A DNA stretch of 64,000 nt from Nilaparvata lugens (taxonomy: Eukaryota; Arthropoda; Insecta; Hemiptera; Delphacidae), in assembly GCF_014356525.2 (NCBI RefSeq), contig NC_052511.1, positions 5,247,016 to 5,311,015 on the forward strand. Direction: 5' to 3'. The notes below the pieces were generated by a model. It saw only the letters and a list, made by a program, of their open reading frames with translations, searched no databases and had not been told where the DNA came from. Shown piece by piece: positions 1 through 10,704 of the stretch. Position 1 is the first letter of the stretch, and each line of letters opens with the position of its first letter. Made by a program: the position numbers and the translations under genes.

Positions 1-2089
1 GATTTTTATTTTTTAACAAAGTTAGTGTGATTGATTTTTCAGTTTCATAAGCTATTTCATTTATTCTTCTTCACGTTTACTCTCATTTAAAAGAGTAAGG
101 GAAGCTGAATTATTAATTTGATTCTGATTATCATTGTAATTCAACAATTTGTCCTAGTCAAAAAGTTGAATAACCAAGTCGTGCTTTGTATGTGAGTGAT
201 TTCAGTAAGGAAATTCAAGTTAATGAATCAACTTATGAAAAATAATCTATTTTTTTTTCAAAGAAATAGAATTAAACTGCAATATCTAGTGAAGCTTCCA
301 TAGAAGACTGACACAGACTCATTTAATAGACCTGGTACGCTTCTATTATTCTATCTTAGTTCTAAATAGTACTTGCCTTATTCTGTTTTAGAATTTATTT
401 AGGCCTGCTTCGTTCAACATAAGCTGGGAAATTTCAGATAAATCAGTAGAGATTCATTTAAAGAAATACGAGGTGTTCTATTTGGAAAATATATAGTAGT
501 ATTTCAAAAGTCAATTTAAAATGTTCTGATTTAAGTTGCTTGTTAAATAATTGCGAAAAACTAATGTTATTGAGACAGGTTGTAATTTTAAACGCCTGCT
601 TTATTTTATTCGATTTCGCTTCACTTAATTTTTGATTTAATTTGAAATAGAATCCATTAATTTTTAATCGAAATCACCTCTTTCCTAACATATTCATTTT
701 ACAGTAGACCTATCACTTGATTTTAATTCAATTTTTCAAGCACAATTGCTCAATTTACTCAAACTTTCTCTGTATTTAAAAAATAATGTAATACAATTAA
801 TTTCAAGCACACTCGATAAATGTAAGTCATATTCACGATTAACTTAACTAAGAAAGGCATTCATTTGATTGATCTATCACTGTTCAAGTTATATCTACAG
901 TTACAAACTTAAGGACAGGACATCGTTTCTTTATCCACACTATTCCTATATTAGGCTACTCTGCATAGATATTGGTTCTTGTTGCTAAACTTATTTAATA
1001 GAAGGCTGCATATGGACAGACATATCAATTTTATAGAGGGATAACCTCCTATACCACAAAAATTATCTCTTAAGCCTTCATTACCCACCTCGTAATCAGA
1101 CTGCGATTCTTCTCAAATAAATTATTATAAGTGCTGTCATAACAGGAAATTCCATTTTCCAAGTGCTTTCTCAATTTTTCCTTACATTTGCCAAAGTTAT
1201 TTTCTAATAATGGTAGTTTTTGATTAATCAAGGTACAGTATGAGCCATAAAAATATTGAACCAAGTAATTATCTGTTTCTTTCCAAACGTTCATTTTGGG
1301 TTCCTCTTTCTCAAAACATATCTCTTCTTTTTCAATTTCATCGAGAATAAGTCCCAGTCTTTCCAACTGCCTTTTCAAGTTCAACACGTTTATTCAGTTT
1401 CCATGTGTACTTTATAAGATTTATCCTTGTTTCTTTTATTTAATTCAACACAAATGAATATCTTTACACAAGAAAACAATTTCAGCTCATTACTGTATTA
1501 TTAACTTCAGTTATAAGAACCGTCAATATGATATGACAGTCACTTGTTTATAATAATTATGGTACGGTAATTTTCAACCGCATGTCATAATTCAAATAAC
1601 TGTAAATTGATGATATCAACATCACGGTTCGTAATTGATCAAGAAATACATAACTTGAATTTATCCTTCAAAGTTATATTATTTGCCCTCAATTTATCTT
1701 TCATATCTCATTTCTTGTTTACCCCAAAATATGAAAAAAACTGTTAATAATTTCTCTTGTGTTGACCTCAACTCCAGTCGTACCTAATTATAATAGATGA
1801 GTTGTAAGAAGTTATCTAACTAGGGTAAAGGTCTAACACATAGATCTTGAGTTAGAATATACCTAGGTTGAGGAGACTATTTGTAGAACTCGCTATTTTC
1901 TTACTTGTAATATCAACATCTACATTAATCTCAATTATTATTTAGGTTGGTTGCAAAGTCTTGGTTCATCAGTTTCAAAAAAATTCATCACATTTTTAGT
2001 TATTTCGTTATCACTTCAAAAGTCATCCCAAGGTGTAAATAAAATTGAAGTTACAGGATTGAGTTATACGTAGTAAGGTACAGACAACA
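1..2089. other. AT-rich region downstream of the tau gene
   Basis: Contains the unidentified open frame at 1070-1387 and otherwise AT-rich sequence without recognisable coding or repeat structure. Nothing else is supported here. Confidence 0.5.
1070..1387 (-). CDS. unidentified 105-codon open frame, possible exon or gene fragment
   Basis: An open frame of 105 codons with protein-like composition, including charged helical segments (LILDEIEKEEICFEKEEP) and aromatic-rich parts (NYLVQYFYGSY), ending NRSLITRWVMKA. An in-frame TGA lies two codons upstream of its first GTG codon and no ATG occurs before residue 32, so it cannot be a complete gene as written. It may be a 3' exon, an internal exon of a gene continuing left of the window, or a decayed copy. 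It lies about 700 bases past the end of the tau acidic tail on the same strand. I do not recognise a family. Confidence 0.3.
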   Translation of the reverse strand: MLNLKRQLERLGLILDEIEKEEICFEKEEPKMNVWKETDNYLVQYFYGSYCTLINQKLPLLENNFGKCKEKLRKHLENGISCYDSTYNNLFEKNRSLITRWVMKA

Positions 2090-2095
2090 TTTATT
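2090..2095 (-). terminator. AATAAA polyadenylation signal overlapping the stop of the acidic tail
   Basis: The minus strand reads CAC TGA ATAAAT, so the hexamer shares a base with the stop codon. It gives a plausible 3' end for the distal isoform with almost no 3' UTR, unless other downstream hexamers are used. Confidence 0.45.
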
Positions 2096-4862
2096 CAGTG
2101 GTCTAATTTGATATTGGATGTACTAATGTCACCATTTGTGACATTTTTTTCTAACTGACCTTTGGAATCTTTTCCATCGTCCTTCTGACTACTTGTTTCA
2201 ACACCATTCATAACTTTTGATTCAGTGCTTTTCATATCGCCTTGCTTTTCATCTGTTACTTTGGTATCTGTTTTATCTTTAGTTTGTTCAATCTTTTCCT
2301 CAGATTTTATTTCGTTCTTTCCACTAGTTTCTTCACTGGATTTGATTGCAGTTTTAGTAGTATCATCAACTAGCTGACTTGCTCCAATCTCCAACGTTTT
2401 GATAATGTTTGTATCAAACTGTGTGGGTTTCTCAGCGATTTTTGACTTCCCCAACTCTGTCACCTGCTTCTGTTTGTCTGGTGATTTATTTCCTTGTGAA
2501 CTACTTGTGTTTTCTTCAACTCCTTTTCCACTTTCCTCTGGTTTTGAAGTATTTTTCATTTCTTTGCAGTCTACTTCCTTGATTTCCACCTCATTCAATT
2601 CCTCTTTGGTCTTTGCTATCTCCTCTTTTGTCAGTGTGCTTTCCTGTTTTACTTCCCCAACATCTTTCTTCCCAGTGTCTTCTTTCTTCTGATTTGGATC
2701 CTCAGTTTTTGTGCTACTTCCTTCCGGTTTCTTACAAACATCAGCAGATTCATCTCCAAGTTTTTCTTTATTTTCAGTGGGTTCTTTCCCACTTTCCACC
2801 GACTTTTTAGTGTCATCAGATTCCTTCAATTTACTTTCTAGCTGTTTTTCATCACCTTTGAAGCCCTTCTCTTGAATTTCTTCTTTGATACCTGTATTCT
2901 TCTCCTCGTTTCCCAATCACATGTTCTAGAACTTTCAACTTTCTCCGGTGTCTTTTCTAGTTCGGCCTTGGATCCCGCTCTCCACTCTTAACTATTTCCT
3001 CCTTTTCAGTTTTCTCAACCAACTTTTCGATTTTTTGCTCCTCCACAGTTTTTTCTTCAATTTTGTTTTCATTGGACACAGGTTCATCTTTCTTCTCTAC
3101 TCCAGATGATGCCACTTTCTCATTAACATCAATTCCTTTTTCATCACTTTTAGTTGATTCTGTTTCCTCCTTTCCCTTCTCTTCTTTAGGAGATGCTTTC
3201 TTCTCAGCACTTGCAGTTGTTCCCAATTTATCAGGATCTTCTTTCAACTCTTCTTTCCCTGATTCTCCCAATACCTGTTTCTCCTCTTTCTTTGAAAGTT
3301 GTTCGTCAGCTGATTCAGTTTTCGCCACAGATTCACACTTTTCTTGAGTCTCAATCTCTTTTTCCACCTCTTTCACATTTTTAGCTTTGTTTTCCACATC
3401 AGTCTCACATTTATCAGTACCTGTTTTGCCTTCTCCCTCTTTTTCGTCCTTCTTTTCCTCTCCATCTTTCACTACTTTATCTTGTACGTCTCCTTTATCA
3501 TCTTTCAAATCCTCTGCATCTTTCACTTTATCTTCCAACTTCTCCTTTTCTTCATCTTTTCACTTTATCTTCCAATTTCTCCTTTTCTTCATCTTTCACT
3601 TTATCTTCCAACTTCTCCTTTTCTTCATCTTTCACCTTATTGTCCTCCTTCTCCTTATTTTCATCAACTTTCTCTTTGCCTCCAACCTTCTCTCCCTCAT
3701 CAACTTCTTTGTCTCCAGTCGCACCTTTATCAGTCTCAATTTTTTCTTTCACTTCCTCCTGTTTTCCTTCCACATTCTGTCCTCCGCCATTTTTTGCATC
3801 AACATCCTTATTCACCTCCTCAACTAAAACGTCCCTTCCACCTTCAGTCTCTTTTACATCAGAATCATTCTCTTTCTTTGGCTCTCTTGTTTCCTCTTTC
3901 TCTTTCTTTACTTCTTTGTCTTCTTTCACCTTTTGACCCTCTACGTCTTCTTGTACCCCTTTCACATCTTCTTTCTCTTCTTTTTCCTCTCTCTTACACT
4001 CTTCTTCTACTGGTACATCTTTCTCCTCAGGTTTTTCTTCCACAACTTTTTTCTCTCCATCTACTGTCTTCTTCTCTCCTGCTTCTTCCTCTATCTTCTG
4101 TCTCTCTCCATCCACTGCTTCTTCGTTCTTTCCTGCATCTTCTTCTACCTTCTGTTTCTCTTCTTCCTTCTCCCCTGCTTCTTCCTCTACCTTTTGTCTC
4201 TCTTCATCTACTGACTCATTTTTCTCCTTCGACTCTTCTTTCGCTTCTTGACACTCTTCTACTTGTTCCTCTACTATTTTTTTACTCTCTTCTCCTCCTT
4301 CTTGTCCTTGTTCTTCATTCTTCTCTTGGCTTTCCTCTACCACTTTTGCACTTTCCTCTTGTTCTCCCTCCTTTTCTTGCTTTCCGTTCTTCTTTTCTTC
4401 TTGGGTCTCTTTCACTGGCTCCTGTACTACCTTCGCACTCTCTTCTCCTTGTTCTTCTTCATCCTTCTTCTTCTCATCCTCTTGGCTCTCTTCCTCTACC
4501 ACATTCACACACTCTTCTCCTCCTTCTTCATTGTCCTTCTTCTCTTCTTGGCTCTCTTCTTCTTCGTTCTTCTCCTTCTCCTCTTCCACCGCTTCCTCCA
4601 CCACCTTCTCTCCTTCTTCTTCTCCTACTTCTCCATTGTTCTTCTCCTCCTCGTCTTCCTCTGCCGCAGCTTCCTCGGATTTGTTTGAGGATAGCACCCC
4701 GTTGTTGTTGGTTTCGTTGAGGGTGTTGTCCCGCGTCCGCTTGCGGGACTGGTGTCCGCCCTCCCGCACTATGCTCGACTGAGACAACTGTCGTCTGTCC
4801 CTTGACCGTGATGCCTGCCGTGAAGTGTTCCGTGATACGTCCGTTGATGCGCCGTCCTCTCC
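2095..4862 (-). CDS. tau: tau-family MAP, distal acidic Glu/Lys-rich tail exon (three apparent frame breaks)
   Basis: Acceptor GATTCTAG|GGAGAG at phase 0, then 25 codons rich in Ser/Arg (STDVSRNTSRQASRSRDRRQ), then LSQSSIVREGG and a very long Glu/Lys-rich region. The Glu-rich part includes repeats of QKVEEEAGE, VVEESQE and EKLEDKVKDE. The frame breaks near 3557-3560, where one T is extra compared with the repeated TCATCTTTCAC unit on the plus strand, then near 2985 and near 2920; one-base indels would join the segments into roughly 900 codons. The last segment ends SNIKLDH with a TGA at 2097-2095 overlapping an AATAAA. The composition recalls the acidic KE-rich side arms of neurofilament-H or MAP1B, but low-complexity sequence gives no homology. 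It could instead be a separate gene, though the phase-0 acceptor fits the repeat-5 donor. Confidence 0.6.
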
Positions 4863-4931
4863 CTAGAATCAGTCATAAATTCATAACAATACTTCGATCA
4901 AGTCATAAGTCTCGTTAATGAAAATCTATTT

Positions 4932-5142
4932 TGAATGGAAAAGACTAAGAAATTGTCAAAAAACCACTGATTTATTGATAATTAGAAAGACCGGTTTCGG
5001 TTATTACACCATTGTCAATCTCTGATAAACTCCATTTTATCAGAGATTGACAATTATGTAATAACCGAAACCGGTCTTTCTAATTATCAATAAATCAGTG
5101 TTTTTTTTTTGACAATTTCTTGGTCTTTTTCATTCAATATGA
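4932..5142. mobile_element. foldback MITE, CGAAACCGGT family
   Basis: Two arms of about 95 bases in inverted orientation: GACTAAGAAATTGTC...ACCGGTTTCGGTTATTACAC then TGTCAATCTCTGATAAA, and its complement after a short loop. The same arm recurs at 24618-24722 and 57196-57405, with degraded relatives at 48325-48710, 50998-51050 and 58610-58740. No coding capacity. It sits immediately upstream of the distal tail acceptor. Confidence 0.75.
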
Positions 5143-5261
5143 ATAATTACCACAATATCAACTTCTCAACTACGCAAAAAAAAATCTACTTTCTTGAAAT
5201 CAGTCACAAATTTGATGAACAGTAGTTCAATCAATAAAATTTATTGTTACTATTTAATAGA

Positions 5262-5620
5262 AAAGACCAAACCACATGGAGCGTTTCTTCAGACGGTTTT
5301 GCACTAGCGGCGGACCAGTCGGTAGGGCAGAAAACTTTCCGATTGGCTGATTATCAGCTGATTGGGTTGGTGTACTGGAATCAGCTCTCCGATTGGCTGA
5401 TTATCAGCTGATTGTGTTGGTGTACTGGAATCAGCTCTCCGATTGGCTGATTATCAGCTGATTGGGTTGGTGTACTGGAATTAGCTCTCTGATTGGCTGA
5501 TTATCAGCTGATTGGTTGGCGTACGGGAATCAGCTGATAATCAGCCAATCGGAGAGCTTCCTGCCCTACCGACTCGCCCGTCACCAGTGCAAAAATGCTT
5601 CATGTGACTTGGCCCCAGTC
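5262..5620. mobile_element. foldback element with internal 50-bp tandem repeats
   Basis: Outer arms of about 80 bases are inverted copies (CACATGGAGC...GGTAGGGCAG against CTGCCCTACC...TTCATGTGAC). Inside are about three and a half head-to-tail copies of a 50-base unit starting CCGATTGGCTGATTATCAGC, at 5339, 5389, 5439 and a partial at 5489. The unit itself contains the palindrome TGATTATCAGCTGAT. Confidence 0.7.
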
Positions 5621-5639
5621 TCGTTCATTAAAATCCACT

Positions 5640-8600
5640 TTCTTTAAAACAGTCACAAATTTATAACAGTACTTCAACCAAGTCATAAAGTCTCCTTCAT
5701 GGAAATCTAATTTTTGGAATTATTTTCTTACATAGAAGTTTTTTCTGTGGTGTTTTTTCAAATTTCAAACTCATGGAAATAATATTCTCATTTACTGAAT
5801 GTTCTCATTGATACTGATATGTGAGGATCCTTCTCAAAGGAGATATTTTATAGAAATCACTGAAATACTGATAAAGAAATTTTCCAGTCCGCTGTGATAT
5901 GTTCATAATTGAGGCACATTATGTTTAATAATAAATTACTACAATTTGACATGATAGTTTACAATGATCACGCCAATAGAATATTACTTTTGACTATATT
6001 TTATGACAGGAAACGTATTATTTTCAAAAATGACAGTTCTATCCGAAAGAATGTGTACGGTAACTATTTTAAATAACGCTTAATCAAGTGATGTATTTTT
6101 CAAGCCACTTTTGTCAAACTAAAGAGAAGTCTGAGTCAAATGATTTTTCTAGCATGTAGATTGTCTTAGATAGAAATCACTTTTCAAAAAATATTGATAT
6201 AAAGTGCGAGTGGATTTTTCTAAATAATTAAATCTACAGTGTAAGATAGTGCACACTTCTATCATTAATGTGTGTTTGAGTCTTCCACACAAAAAAAAAA
6301 CGACCGAAAGCTTATTCTTTAGATCTAAAATCAATTAGAAAATTGCAGCTCTTGTTTGTTGTTTGAAACAACAAAAGTTTATTTATTTATTTTTATTCTA
6401 TTTACAATGCAAATGACACTAATGTAATAACATTGGAAGATAAAATAATAAGGTTGTCCTTGTACTATTTTTCTTCCAAAATAGTTCAAATTAATAACAT
6501 TTAAAACAAGAAAGTTTAAATTAGCTGTACCCTTCCAGCTAATGCAACAAATGAGGCTCCACTTTTGATTAAGTCATAAATTTTGAAAGTCTTGCTGATT
6601 TTCCATAAAAAATCTCATCCATAAATAAAATAATTCCATAAAATTAACAACTTCATCTAATTTGTGCTCTTTTTGTGATACCTCTGAATCGTCCAATCAC
6701 ATATTATATAGATGCATGTGAAAGTTGTGCAAACTACTGGACACAACACAACATCTATAGGTATATTTCACTTACCAAAATCACCCTACCTCAAATCTGT
6801 CTCAATTTCTTCAATAGGAAAGGTTCATTGTAAGTCGTCTCTTAAAGAAACTGAAACTCCTTGATAAAAACCGTCATTCTTCAATGGGCAATATGCTTCA
6901 TCAATTTCTTTGAATTGGCATTGGAAAGGAATTGAACAATAATAGGTTTATAATATTAAAGTTGCTTCAAAATTATCATACCCAGAGTAACCAAGTTAAT
7001 AAGCTTTTAAATATAAATCAACTCGAAATACTGATTTGCAAAAATAATGTTATTGTAGATAAATATTTACTAAAATCGTTGGAATATGATATCCCAACTG
7101 TGTTTTATAATTTATAAGTTTATAGTGAAACTGAATCAACAATTAGAAACCACTGACCACTTAGATAAGCCAATTCAAAGGTCACTGACCACTTAATATA
7201 TATTATGTATTCAGACGATATGTTATAGTAGACAAAAGGTCATAGATTCAGTCGTTTAGATTATAGCAAATTATAATCTACTGGTTGAAATAATCTTGAA
7301 AATAACATAACTTTTCAAGCATAGTTATCAGAAATAATCTGTCACCCAAGAAATATATTAATATGAAATGTTGTAGGCATTTTATATGTATACAGTACCA
7401 CCTTTTGCTTTCAAATTCGATTATTTCAAAGTCCATAAATCTTTTATAGTCAGGTTTACTGTCTATTAATTCCTTGTTTTTCCAGTACCTGATTATTAGA
7501 CGATCCTATAATAATTCTTATAATTTTTTAATGGAGCTTAATTTTTTTCGATATTGATCAATAACTTTTTTCATTTTTAAAGTTTTTTCATGCAGGAATC
7601 TCTCCATACAAAGTTTTCTTGATGTACCCTTATTAACAAAGAAAGGAGGGGCTTTCTTTGCTCTTTGGATTTATCGAAGACGGTACTCTTAAACTCATTC
7701 GGGAGAATACATTATAAGACAATAATTATTAGCGTAAAACTGTGCAGTGTTTGTATAATAATTCCAGTTGTAGAATGATGAATTCTGTTGAATAAATAAG
7801 ATGCTCTCAGTTTTGTATCTAAGTGATGTATTTGGCTTTTTCAAGTAAATTAATAAGTGATATTTAAAAATATAGGTTATACTACTTGATGATGAATTTG
7901 AGGATCATTTATGATTGGTGTACAGTATTATACGTCATAAACTATCTATCTAGGATTATATCATCACAATATTTTCGGCATCATCTTGTATAATATAATA
8001 ATCAAGTGTATACTGTTATAAGCATAATTGCTCATAGTTGGGTACTATTCATCTTTTCAAAAAACTAAACCTATTTCTCAACCAGACTTCGATCTCAGTT
8101 AAATTATTCTACATATAATATTCATCATATTCTGTATAATATTCATTTAAAACATTGGTAGTTATCAACGGCTGAGGGTTGACTCCTAAAGAAAACTCAA
8201 CTCATCCTTGTTAGTAGTACCACGGAATAAGCATGCTTCTTTCCTCTGTGGTAGTACCTATAGTTACTAATATTCGTGAAACACAATATAGATCCTTCAG
8301 ACGTCTTCCCCTAGCAGATTTTCAATAACAGGGTAGATAATATTTTAGCTAAAAATTCACATTTTGAAAATGATATTCCTTCTATGTTGAGCTGAAGAAT
8401 TATCAGCTTGTAGCCCTTAGAAGGACTGTTATTAAAAGGCCTTGTTAGCATCTTTTTACTGTGAGTTTGTAGAACGTACAGAATCATATAGAAGGATTTA
8501 TTAGGGAATTTTCCTATGTACCGTAGGCTATGCCTAATTGTTTGGCTCCTTCTGTGTTCTCTATAGTATGCGGATCATACGAGTGAATGGTCTTAGATCT

Positions 8601-8690
8601 TAGGACCATACGATTGTTGATAACATAATATCCAAACAAATAATCTATCCAAATTTAAAATTGTTTGTTTCATTCTAATTTATATTTTCA
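5640..8690. other. AT-rich intron sequence
   Basis: Within the long intron between 26630 and 4862. I see no convincing exon, RNA gene or clear element here apart from short A/T runs. An inverted pair around 8160-8270 (ACCACGGAATAAGCATGC against GCTTCTTTCCTCTGTGGTAG) is short and imperfect. Confidence 0.5.
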
Positions 8691-8694
8691 GATT

Positions 8695-8850
8695 GTGATT
8701 TGGTGTAGAAATTGAAATGGACATAACCTATATTATAATGTTTGGACAATTTAAAACTAAATTAGGAAATTGAAGAAGTTTTGGGCAATAGCCTGTTTTT
8801 TATTTTCCGATCTTTGTAGTTTTTGCTAACCAAAATAAATAAATCCTAGA
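8695..8850 (+). mobile_element. LINE/SINE 3' end with AATAAATAAAT tail
   Basis: Shares the block ACTAAATTAGGAAATTGAAG...TTTTCCGATC and a terminal AATAAATAAAT with 36160-36272. The shared 3' block plus simple-repeat tail is typical of a truncated retroposon. Confidence 0.5.
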
Positions 8851-9255
8851 TTGATCACACATCACACAATGTAAGCCAGATTTTGAGCGCCCTTTACAAA
8901 ATAATAAATTTAAATTAGATTGAGAATGTTTTGAAACTTATCCTTGGGGTTAAAACATTGTGGAGCAGCAAATGTATGATGCTGGGTAAGGGAGAAGGTA
9001 GCTGAAAGTGTTTAAATAATGCATGCATGTAAATGTCTCCGCTTTCTTCTACCTGATAACCTAAGTTCGCTGCTCCACTAGTTTCTGCCACATTTGAATC
9101 CCAGTACATGAATTATTCAGAAACTCTTTGCCACCTTTTCTGCTACCCTTTAACTCTGCTGTGTTACTATGACTGTATTCCCCCCCCCCCCGTATCATGA
9201 TGAATCAATGAAACAAGAATTAAGTATTATTTTTGGGGAAATTCAAGTTGCGTAG

Positions 9256-9895
9256 TTGAGGTGTTCAGAATGCAGAAGTGGGCATTGAGAGTGATGATGG
9301 GAGAATCAATTCGAACAAGTTGTCGCCCCCTTTTCAAAAAACTTCAAATTCTCCCATTCCCAAGCCTATATATTTTTGAAACAATTTGCTTCATTAAGAA
9401 AAATATACATGAATTTAATACAGGCGGAACATTCCATCAATACCCAACAAGATATAGGAACAACCTAAGAGACGACACACATCAGACAACCATGTATGAG
9501 CGAGGTGTTAGGAGTTCTGGTATTCGTTTGTTTAATTTATTGCCAGCTCATATAAAAGAAATGACTGGTACAAAATTCAGAGATCAATTAAAGAAGGAGC
9601 TGCTGTCCATATGCGCGTACTCAAATGAAGAGTTCAGAGAGTACTACGAGCGTCAAAATGGGGTTTAGAGAGAATAGAAAAAAATGTATTGACTTTTCAT
9701 GTACCTGTTTATGTTCTAAACTACGAGCGTCGAGATAAGGTTTGGAGAGAAAAAAATATATTGACTTATCATTTATGTATTTATGTTCTGTATTTATTGA
9801 CTTACGACATTGACAAGTCCAAATACCCCTTTTATAGGAGGTCAGTGGATGAAATAATAATAATAAATAAATAAATAAATAAATAAATAAATTAA
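9256..9895 (+). mobile_element. truncated non-LTR retrotransposon (jockey/CR1-like), RT C-terminal part and tail
   Basis: A 135-codon open frame (9261-9668) encodes the region after the reverse transcriptase palm/thumb of insect LINEs: MQKWALRVMMGE, SCRPLFKKLQILPFPSLYIF, then YERGVRSSGIRLFNLLPAHI. A 3' region follows and ends in a run of AAAT/AATA units (about 9855-9893), the usual LINE 3' tail. The element is 5'-truncated and cannot be autonomous. It lies opposite to tau transcription in the intron. Confidence 0.8.
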
Positions 9896-9974
9896 GGATA
9901 CAAATATTATCAACACCATCAATTTCTTTTATTTGAAAAAATAACGTCGTTTTTAAAATGTCTAATTATGGGTG

Positions 9975-10062
9975 GGTTTCTTCAGTAAAATAATTATATT
10001 CGTGGAATTGACAACGTCTGATTTATTAATTAAACTCAATATCTTGCAATTTGTCTTGAGAT
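9975..10062 (+). repeat. direct repeat, copy 1
   Basis: GGTTTCTTCAGTAAAATAAT...CTTGCAATTTGTCTTGAG is repeated almost unchanged at 10380-10466, about 405 bases apart. Confidence 0.7.
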
Positions 10063-10149
10063 ACATGTTTTGATGGAGTCCATTATTTTCAGAATTCAAG
10101 AACTCAACTTTCTGGGTGACATTGATATCTTTATCTTATTCATATTCTT

Positions 10150-10330
10150 CTTCAATTTTTAATAATTATTATTAAAACGAGAATCCAAATTGAATGCTGC
10201 AAATCACCCCGGAGATTTGCTACTGCAAATGTTAACAACAGGGTAAACAGCTAGATGGAAATTCGATGAGCGCTACTATAAAAAAACTGCAATATCTCAG
10301 AAATTTCTATCTGCTCTTCAATTTTGGTTC
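10150..10330. repeat. foldback-family arm (GCAAATCACCCCGGAG / ACAGCTAGATGGAAATTCG)
   Basis: One arm of the element seen complete at 58215-58530; other arms in reverse orientation are at 34505-34660 and 34905-35060. Conserved blocks are TGCTGCAAATCACCCCG, CAACAGGGT and ACAGCTAGATGGAAATTCGA. Confidence 0.65.
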
Positions 10331-10379
10331 AAAATTTGAATAAACAATGTTTATATAATTGTCTAAATGTATAATTTTA

Positions 10380-10466
10380 TGGTTTTCTTCAGTAAAATAA
10401 TTATATTCGTGGAATTGACAACGTCTGATATATTAATTGATCTCAATATCTTGCAATTTGTCTTGA
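10380..10466 (+). repeat. direct repeat, copy 2
   Basis: Second copy of the block at 9975-10062. Confidence 0.7.
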
Positions 10467-10674
10467 GGTTCAATTTTTGGTTCCCAAATCCATTAGTGGG
10501 CTACTGGACTTCATTAGGAAACTCATATAAAATAAAAACTACCATTTTTTGGGCGTCCAATTCGAATTCTTGCCAACTCAGTACATAGAGAAACATTCAG
10601 ATCATACATATGGAACATGTAGCATGCATCTTGCCTGCTATATTCCAACATGCTCATTCATGTAGGTCACTTAC

Positions 10675-10704
10675 CTTCAAGTTGAAGTTTTGAAGTTTTC
10701 CCAT
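10675..10704 (-). CDS. weak candidate first coding exon (MGKLQNFNLK)
   Basis: On the minus strand a good-context ATG (GAAATGG) is followed by nine codons and a strong donor (TTGAAG|GTAAGT) at phase 0. It could start a short message joining the acidic tail acceptor at 4862. A TGA lies nine codons upstream in frame, so it would be a first coding exon, not an internal one. Ten codons are too few for confidence. Confidence 0.15.

Noticed and set aside
2399..2810. Short plus-strand open frames opposite the end of the acidic tail
   Set aside because: Same antisense effect, with no start context or splice signals.
3344..4720. Long plus-strand open frame (458 codons) rich in Leu, Ser, Phe and Pro
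   Set aside because: It is the antisense of the Glu/Lys-rich tail; the CT-rich strand lacks stops because of composition, not coding.
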